Positions 8,720 through 15,904 of a stretch of 64,000 bases of DNA are shown here, piece after piece (position 1 is the stretch's first letter; each line of letters begins with the position of its first letter). Below the pieces are notes generated by a model. The model did no database searches, was not told the origin of the DNA, and was given only the letters and a program-made list of their open reading frames with translations. The position numbers and the translations under genes were made by a program. This DNA comes from DASTFP01 sp963816855 (GTDB lineage: Bacteria > Verrucomicrobiota > Verrucomicrobiia > Chthoniobacterales > Terrimicrobiaceae), in the NCBI GenBank assembly GCA_963816855.1, contig CAWFMA010000020.1, forward strand, positions 60,560 through 124,559, given 5' to 3'.

Positions 8720-9796
8720 ATGGACTTTTCCGCCCTAGTGGAAAGAAAGCGGCGTCGCTTCCAGGAGCTCGAGGAGGAAATCGGCAGGGGATTGCTTTTC
8801 GAGAATTCCGGCCGCGCGCGGGAAATCCTGCGCGAACACGCGCGGCTCAAGGAGCTCATGGCTCTCTGGCAGGATTACGAGAAGACTGAGCGCGAGCTCG
8901 AAGACAGCCGAACCCTGGCCGCGGGCGATGATGCCGAAATGGCCGAGCTTGCCGCAGGGGAATTGTCAAATCTCGAAAAGCGCCTGCCCGGCCTGGAGAA
9001 GGACCTGCAAATCGCCTTGCTGCCGCCGGAACCCGGAGAAGACCGCGATGCGATCGTCGAAATTCGCGCCGGAACCGGGGGCACGGAGGCGGCCCTTTTC
9101 GCGGCCGACCTCTATCGCCTGTATTGCCGGTTCGCAGAAGCCAATGGCTGGAAGGTTGAGCCCATGGACTCGAGCGAGGCAGATCTCGGCGGACTGAAAG
9201 AGATCGTTTTCCGGCTTTCCGGGGATTCGGTCTTCCGCAAGATGCGCTACGAAAGCGGCGTGCATCGGGTCCAGCGCGTGCCCACGACCGAGGCGCAAGG
9301 CCGGATCCATACCTCGACGGCGACGGTCGCCGTCTTGCCCGAAGCCGAGGAAGTGGACATCGAGCTCAAGATGGAAGATCTGCGCATCGAGGTATGCCGC
9401 GCCGGCGGTCCGGGCGGGCAAGGTGTCAACACAACGGACTCCGCGGTCCAGGTTCTTCACATCCCGACCGGCCGCATCGTTCGCTGTCAGGATGGCCGCA
9501 GCCAACAACAAAACAAGGAGCGCGCTCTTCAAATAATGCGCACGCGGCTCCTCGAGGACAAGAGACGCGAAGAGGAGGAAAAGTACTCGGCCCATCGCAA
9601 GAGCCTCATCGGAGGAGGCGGACGGGAAGAAAAGATCCGGACCTACAATTTTCCGCAGAATCGGGTAACCGATCACCGCATCGGTCTGACGCTTTACAGT
9701 CTCGATCGCTTCATGGAGGGAGAGATCGACGAGATGGTGGACAGCTTGCAGGCGAGCGATATGGCGCAGAGGTTAAAGGAGGCGAACGTTGCCTGA
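8720..9796 (+). CDS. prfA: Peptide chain release factor 1
   Basis: Domains of a class I release factor are complete over about 358 residues. The GGQ peptidyl-tRNA hydrolysis motif is in AGGPGGQGVNTTDSAVQ (about 230-245). The stop-codon reader tripeptide is P-T-T in VQRVPTTEAQGRIHTS, the P-x-T form of RF1, which reads UAA and UAG, rather than the SPF of RF2. A GTG at 8717 directly precedes the chosen ATG and is an alternative start. The next gene, prmC, encodes the methylase of the GGQ glutamine, the usual neighbour. Confidence 0.97.
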   Translation: MDFSALVERKRRRFQELEEEIGRGLLFENSGRAREILREHARLKELMALWQDYEKTERELEDSRTLAAGDDAEMAELAAGELSNLEKRLPGLEKDLQIALLPPEPGEDRDAIVEIRAGTGGTEAALFAADLYRLYCRFAEANGWKVEPMDSSEADLGGLKEIVFRLSGDSVFRKMRYESGVHRVQRVPTTEAQGRIHTSTATVAVLPEAEEVDIELKMEDLRIEVCRAGGPGGQGVNTTDSAVQVLHIPTGRIVRCQDGRSQQQNKERALQIMRTRLLEDKRREEEEKYSAHRKSLIGGGGREEKIRTYNFPQNRVTDHRIGLTLYSLDRFMEGEIDEMVDSLQASDMAQRLKEANVA

Positions 9797-9873
9797 CGAC
9801 CCGCGGACGATGACGGGGGATGTTTTTGCATCCGCGGCGGATCTATGTGCGCCGGCCCATCCGCGGACGTTCG

Positions 9874-10785
9874 ATGACGATCCTTGAGGTTCTCACGGCC
9901 GCTGCCGGATATCTCAAGGATCATGCGGTGGATAGTCCCCGGCTCAACGCCGAGCATTTGCTCGCCCATGTCCTGGGCATGAAGCGTCTGGGCCTTTACC
10001 TGGAATTTGACCGGCCGCTCGCCGACATTGAGCGGCGCCGCTTACGAAGCCTGGTTCGCGATCGCGGCGCAGGAAAACCTCTTCAGCACTTGCTTGGGAC
10101 GGCTGAGTTTGTGGGACGCTCGTTTCTAAGCGACAAGCGGGCGTTAATTCCGCGCCCGGAAACCGAGCAACTCGTCGAGCTATTCCTGCGGGACCCGCGA
10201 TCCCAGCGCGCCGGGACAAAGGTCCTCGACGTCGGCACAGGCTCGGGGGTCATTGCGATCACTTTGGCCCTTCAGCTCCCTCAGGCGGTGGTGAGAGGCA
10301 CGGACATCTCTTGCGAAGCCCTAAGCCTCGCGCGGGAAAACGCCTCACGGCACTCTCTCAAGGGAAAGATCATCTTCGCGGAGGCGGATCTATTTCCTCC
10401 GGGCGACGATATCTTCGACTGCGTTATCGCCAATCTCCCATATATCGCCTCCGACGAGATCCGCGCCCTTCAGCGCGAGGTCTGGCATGACCCGCTCGTG
10501 GCGCTCGACGGCGGGCCGGACGGTCTCCGGCTGGTCTCAAGACTCATCGAATGTGCCGCGGCGCGCCTGGCGCCGGATGGCCTGCTCGCATTGGAGATCG
10601 GCCACCAGCAGGCCGGCCGCGTCCTCCCCCGGCTGGCAGCGCGCGGATATCGCGAAATCGCCGTGCACAAGGATTACCAAAATGTCGAGCGCTTCGTGTG
10701 GGCATCGGCCCCGGAACCATCCGAGGCGGGGGAGAATTGTAGCGACACCGCTTCGAAAAAGGGCTATTTATCCCCCTGCGACTGA
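9874..10785 (+). CDS. prmC: Release factor glutamine methyltransferase
   Basis: The protein methylates the Gln of the release-factor GGQ motif. An N-terminal helical domain (1-80) is followed by a Rossmann methyltransferase with LIPRPETE (91-98), SAM-binding VLDVGTGSGV (117-126) and the substrate motif NLPY (187-190). Most PrmC proteins have NPPY; the Leu is a conservative variant. The internal start MTILEVL fits family length. An upstream in-frame ATG at 9820 would add 18 Arg-rich residues. The C-terminal 25 residues form a short extra tail. It lies 77 bp after prfA. Confidence 0.93.
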   Translation: MTILEVLTAAAGYLKDHAVDSPRLNAEHLLAHVLGMKRLGLYLEFDRPLADIERRRLRSLVRDRGAGKPLQHLLGTAEFVGRSFLSDKRALIPRPETEQLVELFLRDPRSQRAGTKVLDVGTGSGVIAITLALQLPQAVVRGTDISCEALSLARENASRHSLKGKIIFAEADLFPPGDDIFDCVIANLPYIASDEIRALQREVWHDPLVALDGGPDGLRLVSRLIECAAARLAPDGLLALEIGHQQAGRVLPRLAARGYREIAVHKDYQNVERFVWASAPEPSEAGENCSDTASKKGYLSPCD

Positions 10786-10791
10786 AGAGCT

Positions 10792-12051
10792 ATGGATAAG
10801 ATCATTGTTCATGGAGGGTCTCGCCTCAGCGGATCAGTCCGCATCAGCGGGTCCAAGAATTCCGCTCTTCCGATTCTGGCCGCCACGCTGTTGACGAAGG
10901 AGCCGTGTGTCATCTCGCGGGTCCCGGATCTTAGCGATATCCATTATATGCTCACTATCCTTAGTGAGCTCGGTTGCGAAGTAGAGCGGGCCAGCGGCAC
11001 GGTGACCGTGAAAGCGGAAAAGGTCCTCACCGAGGCGCCCTACGACATCGTCCGAAAAATGCGCGCATCGGTTTGCATCTTGGGCCCGCTGCTGGGCCGG
11101 GAAAAAGAGGCCACGGTTTCTCTGCCCGGCGGCTGCGTCATCGGGGACCGTCCGATCGACTTGCACCTGCGCGGCTTCGAAGCGCTCGGGGCGGCGGTTC
11201 GAGTCAAGGGAGGCAATGTTAAAGTGCTGGCACCGGAACTGCGCGGCGCCACGGTCAACTTGCGTGGCAGATTTGGTTCCACCGTGCTGGGCACCGACAA
11301 TGTCATGATGGCCGCCGCGCTTTCGGAGGGCACGACGGTGATCGACGGTGCCGCCGAGGAACCGGAGGTCGAGGATCTCGCCAATTTCCTTATTGCGATG
11401 GGAGCCAAGATCGAGGGAGCCGGCACGAGAAGAATCATCATCGAGGGAGTTCAAGAGCTACACGGCGCGGAGCATGCGGTGATTCCGGACCGCATCGAAG
11501 CCGGAACCTTCCTGATCGCCGCGGCCATCGGAGGGAGCGAAGTGACCGTCACGCGCGCGGAGTCTCGCCATCTTAGCGCGATCATCGATCCCCTCACCCG
11601 GGCGGGCTTCTCGATCTCCACGGGCAAAGATTGCGTCACGCTTCGATCAAATGGAGCCGGGCGGCCGCTTAAGCTGGAGACGCTTCCCTACCCGGGTTTT
11701 CCGACCGACATGCAGGCGCAGATGTGCGCCCTTCTGGCGACGATCGAGGGAATCAGCGTCATTACCGAGAATGTGTTTCCCCAGCGCTTCATGCATGTCG
11801 CGGAACTCAAGCGCATGGGCGCGAATATCGAGCTTCAGGGGTCAACGGCAATCGTCAATGGAGTCGAGCGACTCAGCGGCGCTCCGGTCATGGCCAGCGA
11901 CCTGCGAGCGTCCGCCGCGCTCGTTCTGGCCGGCCTGCAGGCGGAAAACTCCACGGAAATCAACCGCGTTTATCACATTGATCGCGGCTACGAGAGTCTT
12001 GACGAAAAGCTCAACTCCCTGGGGGCCCAAATCGAACGCGTAAAAGTGTAA
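10792..12051 (+). CDS. murA: UDP-N-acetylglucosamine 1-carboxyvinyltransferase (MurA)
   Basis: A 419-residue enzyme of the first committed step of peptidoglycan synthesis, transferring enolpyruvate from PEP to UDP-GlcNAc. Substrate-binding Lys22-Asn23 lie in SGSKNSALP, and catalytic Cys115 lies in LPGGCVIGDRPIDLH, so it should be fosfomycin-sensitive in principle. The late conserved block FPTDMQAQ and the end IERVKV are normal. It starts 6 bp after prmC, suggesting co-transcription. It converges with rodA. Confidence 0.97.
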   Translation: MDKIIVHGGSRLSGSVRISGSKNSALPILAATLLTKEPCVISRVPDLSDIHYMLTILSELGCEVERASGTVTVKAEKVLTEAPYDIVRKMRASVCILGPLLGREKEATVSLPGGCVIGDRPIDLHLRGFEALGAAVRVKGGNVKVLAPELRGATVNLRGRFGSTVLGTDNVMMAAALSEGTTVIDGAAEEPEVEDLANFLIAMGAKIEGAGTRRIIIEGVQELHGAEHAVIPDRIEAGTFLIAAAIGGSEVTVTRAESRHLSAIIDPLTRAGFSISTGKDCVTLRSNGAGRPLKLETLPYPGFPTDMQAQMCALLATIEGISVITENVFPQRFMHVAELKRMGANIELQGSTAIVNGVERLSGAPVMASDLRASAALVLAGLQAENSTEINRVYHIDRGYESLDEKLNSLGAQIERVKV

Positions 12052-12098
12052 GCCCGCGGGGAGAACATCGGTGCCAAGGACGCCGTGTTGCCTGCCCT

Positions 12099-13202
12099 TC
12101 AGCGGACTGTTTTGCGATGAATCCAAACGCTCTGCAAAATGCCGAGCGCGAAAAGAATCATCATAAGAAACGAGCCGCCGTAGCTGATCAACGGGAGAGG
12201 CAAACCCGTAATCGGCGTGATCGAAATCGTCATGCCGATGTTCAGGAAGGTATAGGTAAAAATGAGGACCACGACGCCCACGGACAGCAACCGGCCCAGA
12301 CCGTCCTCCGCTTTGATGGCGACGTAGAGGCCCGCCATGACCAACAAGGTCAAGGCCGCGATGAGCAGGATCCCGCCGAGGAAACCGTGCTGTTCGCCCA
12401 GGACGGAAAAGATGAAGTCATTGTGCTTGATCGTTGTGGGCAGATAGCCCAGCTCATTCAGCGTATTGGTGGCCTTGAAACCCTTTCCGTAAAACCCGCC
12501 GGAACCTATCGCGGTCAGCGATTGGATGATGTTCCAACCGTTGCCCTGCGGGTCGAGGTAGGGGTCCACAAAACTCGTGATGCGCGCGTATTGATACGGT
12601 TTGAGCGCGAAGTTGACGACCAGCGGCACGAAGGCCAGGCCGAGAATTATCATCGATAAAAGCCATCGTTTGGGAATGTCTCCAACGAAAAGAAGGGCCA
12701 GCACCATGGGAACCCACACGATGCACATGCCCAGATCGGGCTCGACCAGAATCAAGAGCCATGGTGCCCCGACAATTGCCCCGCATCCCAAAATTCGCAG
12801 AACCGGCAGCACCTTTTTCGTGGCTTCCAGGTAGACCGCGATGGTCATGATACCCGCCAAGACCGCGAATTGGGACGGTTGAACGCTCACGACGCCGAGG
12901 TTCAACCAGCATTGGGCTCCATAACGCCTCTCGCCAAAGAGCAACACACACACCAGCGCGATGACCCCCAGGACATAGCAGGGCACCGCGCCAAACCGAA
13001 TCCACCGGTAGTCAATCAAAGAAACAAAGAAGAAGACCGGGAATGCGGCCATGATCCAAACAATCTGCGACTTCCAAAACTTCTGATCGGGAATCATCCA
13101 GGTGGCGCTGTAGATCGCATAGACCCCGTAGATCATGAGCGCACACATCAACAGGAATAAGATCCAGTTCATGCCGAGAAATTTTCGGAGCCAGGAATGC
13201 AT
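12099..13202 (-). CDS. rodA: Rod-shape peptidoglycan polymerase RodA
   Basis: A 367-residue SEDS-family polytopic membrane protein with about ten hydrophobic segments. Family blocks are VEPDLGM (153-159), the extracellular loop HNDFIFSVLGE containing the probable catalytic Asp, and GLPLPLISYGGS near the C-terminus. RodA polymerises lipid II for side-wall growth with a partner PBP2, which is not in this window. The usual QPSE motif reads QPSQ (108-111), a Glu-to-Gln change. The upstream gene ends 21 bp away, and the two are probably co-transcribed. Confidence 0.93.
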   Translation of the reverse strand: MHSWLRKFLGMNWILFLLMCALMIYGVYAIYSATWMIPDQKFWKSQIVWIMAAFPVFFFVSLIDYRWIRFGAVPCYVLGVIALVCVLLFGERRYGAQCWLNLGVVSVQPSQFAVLAGIMTIAVYLEATKKVLPVLRILGCGAIVGAPWLLILVEPDLGMCIVWVPMVLALLFVGDIPKRWLLSMIILGLAFVPLVVNFALKPYQYARITSFVDPYLDPQGNGWNIIQSLTAIGSGGFYGKGFKATNTLNELGYLPTTIKHNDFIFSVLGEQHGFLGGILLIAALTLLVMAGLYVAIKAEDGLGRLLSVGVVVLIFTYTFLNIGMTISITPITGLPLPLISYGGSFLMMILFALGILQSVWIHRKTVR

Positions 13203-13222
13203 GACGGCGAAAAATATTGATC

Positions 13223-14011
13223 TTAAGGCAACTGCGGCACCGCCGCCAGGAGGGTTTTGGTGTATTGATGCTGCGGATTCTCGTAAATCGCCTCGGCAGA
13301 CGCGGCTTCGACGATCTTCCCGCGATGCATAACGAGGACATAGTCGCTAATATGCTCAATTACCGCGAGGTCATGTGCGATAAAGAGATAGGAAAGACCC
13401 AACTCTTCCTGCAAGTCTTCGAGAAGATTGATAATCTGACCTTGCACACTGACATCCAGAGCACTCACCGGTTCGTCGCAAACGATGAAGCGCGGCTTGA
13501 CCGCCAGGGCGCGAGCAATGCCGATACGCTGCCGTTGACCACCGCTAAATTCATGGGGATAGCGCGCGGCCATGTCCGGCTTGAGGCCGACCTGCCTGAG
13601 AAGCGCGGCGACCGCGTCCCGCCGGTCGCCGCTCGACATTTCCCGAAAGTGAATCTCCAGCGCTTCGCCAATGATGTCGCCGCAGGTCATCCGGGGATTC
13701 AGCGAGCCGTAGGGATCCTGAAAAATCATCTGTGCCTTCCTGCGAGTTGGGCGGAATTCCCTCTCGCTCAGGAGCAGGATATTCTTGCCTTCGAAAAAGA
13801 CCTCCCCCGATGTTGCCTTCTGCAGTTTGAGCAGAGCGCGTCCGACGGTGGTTTTGCCGCTCCCGCTTTCCCCCACCAATCCCACGGTTTGACCGCTCTC
13901 CACCCGAAAACTAACACCGTCCACCGCTTTGACGTCGCTGATCCTGCGGCGGAGCAGGCCGCCAAAAACGGGAAACCAGACCCGCAGATCTTTCACCTCC
14001 AGGAGAGCCAT
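13223..14011 (-). CDS. Oligopeptide/dipeptide ABC transporter ATPase (OppF/DppF type)
   Basis: A 262-residue ABC ATPase with Walker A GESGSGKTT (47-55), Q-loop FQDPYGSLNPR, signature FSGGQRQRIGIARAL, Walker B FIVCDEPVSALD and the H-loop IAHDLAVIEHI. The C-terminal NPQHQYTKTLLAAVP segment is typical of Opp/Dpp ATPases. No permease, binding protein or OppD partner lies next to it, so those must be elsewhere. I start at the ATG giving MALLEVKDL. A TTG nine codons upstream is possible. It lies immediately upstream of rodA. Confidence 0.9.
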   Translation of the reverse strand: MALLEVKDLRVWFPVFGGLLRRRISDVKAVDGVSFRVESGQTVGLVGESGSGKTTVGRALLKLQKATSGEVFFEGKNILLLSEREFRPTRRKAQMIFQDPYGSLNPRMTCGDIIGEALEIHFREMSSGDRRDAVAALLRQVGLKPDMAARYPHEFSGGQRQRIGIARALAVKPRFIVCDEPVSALDVSVQGQIINLLEDLQEELGLSYLFIAHDLAVIEHISDYVLVMHRGKIVEAASAEAIYENPQHQYTKTLLAAVPQLP

Positions 14012-14158
14012 CGCCAACAACCTGTCGGCTTGCCGCAAAAAATCAAGAAGGGATGGACCCCGCGGACCGCGGCCGTCCGCGGAATCGCCGCACCGCCCGC
14101 GAAGTCACGCATTGCGCTGGCTTTCGAGTTGTGATGCATATGCGAGCCGGCGGTTCTC

Positions 14159-15403
14159 ATGAGCAAGAAGCTTCGCAATCGGTTCATCGCTTTGGTCTGT
14201 CTCCTAGCGTTTGCGGGCGTCGGAGTCTTGTTCTACGCGAATTGGGTCGTCCAGAAGCCTTTCGCCATCGTGCTCTTTTTGACGGACAATTTGACAACTT
14301 CGACCCTCGCGGCGGCGCGGATCTATCAGAACGGCGCGGAGTCCCGGCTGAACGTGGAGAAGCTGCCAAACATGGGCCTGATCACCACCTATGCGGCGGA
14401 TTTTGCGGTGAGCGACACCGCCGCCGCCGCGACCGCCATCGCGACCGGCCAGAAGGTTAACAACCGGTCATTGGGCATTGACCCCTCGGGCAAGCCGCTG
14501 GCGAATCTTTTCGACCTGGCACGCAAACATGGCCGGGCCACAGGGTTGATTTCCAACGCTGCGATTTCGGACACCTCGCCCGCCGCTTTTTATGCCAGAA
14601 CGGCAGACCCGCAAGATTCGCAGAACATCGCGGCGCAGCTCGTCGATGCCGGCAATATCGATGTGATTCTTGGCGGCGGCGAAGCGGACTTCCTTCCCGA
14701 GCACAAGGAGGGGAGACGCAAGGATGGCCGCGACCTTCTGCTGGAGATGCAACGCCGGAATTACGATCTTGTTCGCACAAAATCGGAACTGGAAAGCATT
14801 CCGCCGTGGCGCGCGCCGCGACTGCTCGGGCTCTTTTCGGGGGGCAACCTGGCGTTTGCGAACGAGATCCAATCCGCGGGATCGCAGCCAACCCTGGCGG
14901 AAATGGTCAGAGCAGCGATTATCCTACTCCAGTATAATCGCAAAGGCTACCTCCTGGTGATCGACAGCAGCCTCGCGGGTAAAGCGGCATCGCAAAACGA
15001 AGGAGAACGGATGCTGCGTGAGCTGCTGGCTCTCGACGAGGCGGTGGCATCCGCGATCAACTTCGCGGGCGAAAACTCTCTCATTCTGGTTGCCGGAAAG
15101 CAAAGCATCGGCGGGCTTCGTCTCAACGGCTACCCGTTTCGGAACGACAAAGGCGTCGCGGTCGTCGGTATCAATTCGCAAGGAATTCCCTCTTTGACCT
15201 GGTCGACCGGTCCGGGAACTCGCGCCGGCTCTGCGGAGACCGACAATGGACATCCCGCCAACGAGCCATCGGCCGTTCCCGCGCCGGTGGCGATCGGAGC
15301 GGCTGAGGATCAAATCGCCGCCGGAGCTGGAGCGGCTTCAAGGGAGATTCAAGGATTCAACGATAATACCGCGATATTCCGCGTCATTTCTGACAATCTG
15401 TAG
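14159..15403 (+). CDS. Degenerate alkaline phosphatase-like protein
   Basis: A 414-residue protein with an N-terminal membrane anchor or signal (10-30) and the alkaline phosphatase fold. Against E. coli PhoA (my manual alignment), the Asp51 equivalent (Asp43), VTDS as VSDT (nucleophile Ser to Thr87), DATPAAF as DTSPAAF, the Asp327 equivalent (Asp269) and the GH of His412 are kept. However, Glu322 is Tyr264, His331 is Ala273 and the Asp369-His370 pair is Gly313-Lys314 (LVAGKQSIGG). At least four metal ligands are therefore missing. The gene is intact, so it may be a pseudoenzyme with a binding or structural role. It diverges from the OppF-like gene. Confidence 0.75.
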   Translation: MSKKLRNRFIALVCLLAFAGVGVLFYANWVVQKPFAIVLFLTDNLTTSTLAAARIYQNGAESRLNVEKLPNMGLITTYAADFAVSDTAAAATAIATGQKVNNRSLGIDPSGKPLANLFDLARKHGRATGLISNAAISDTSPAAFYARTADPQDSQNIAAQLVDAGNIDVILGGGEADFLPEHKEGRRKDGRDLLLEMQRRNYDLVRTKSELESIPPWRAPRLLGLFSGGNLAFANEIQSAGSQPTLAEMVRAAIILLQYNRKGYLLVIDSSLAGKAASQNEGERMLRELLALDEAVASAINFAGENSLILVAGKQSIGGLRLNGYPFRNDKGVAVVGINSQGIPSLTWSTGPGTRAGSAETDNGHPANEPSAVPAPVAIGAAEDQIAAGAGAASREIQGFNDNTAIFRVISDNL

Positions 15404-15494
15404 CGGGGTGTGCGAAAGGCCTTTCCCCAGGCCAAAAACAGACTGGAACGGTCGGCCACCGCTGCAAGCCCCTCCGGGAGCGCGCCTCGCCGGG

Positions 15495-15902
15495 CTAAGA
15501 GCCGTAGCTTTTCGAGAATTTTTTTTTGCTTTCCGAATCCGCCGCCGAATCGGCCGTCGCTTCTTCGGAGGTCTTTGGCGCTTCGGGCTGGGCTGGCGGG
15601 GCGCCCGCGGCGGCGGGCTGCGAACTCGAGGACGCCTGGACAAAGGCCATGCGCAGGTCCGTGAGCACGCTGTTGAGGATCTCCGCCTCTTGCGCCGTGA
15701 GGTTGCCCCGGGTCTTTTCCCGAATCATCTCGAGTTGATCGATGAAGAGCTTGGCGGGCTCCAGGAGCACTTCGGATTGCCCAGAGTGCGGATTGGGAAT
15801 TCGGCCGAGAAAGAGCGAGGCTTGTTGGGCCTGCATCATCACGAATTCGATGAACTTCTGCGACAACTCCCCCGAGTGCGTTGAGGTTTGAACTTCGGCC
15901 AT
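15495..15902 (-). CDS. DUF1844 family protein
   Basis: A 135-residue soluble protein. Residues 10-95 form the DUF1844 helical core (FIEFVMMQAQQASLFLGRIP and TRGNLTAQEAEILNSVLTDL), followed by an Ala/Pro/Glu-rich disordered tail ending in Lys/Ser. Its function is unknown. It starts 2 bp after the stop of the M16 protease gene and is the last gene of the minus-strand operon that begins with the FmdB-like gene at 21566. Confidence 0.85.
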   Translation of the reverse strand: MAEVQTSTHSGELSQKFIEFVMMQAQQASLFLGRIPNPHSGQSEVLLEPAKLFIDQLEMIREKTRGNLTAQEAEILNSVLTDLRMAFVQASSSSQPAAAGAPPAQPEAPKTSEEATADSAADSESKKKFSKSYGS

Positions 15903-15904
15903 AA

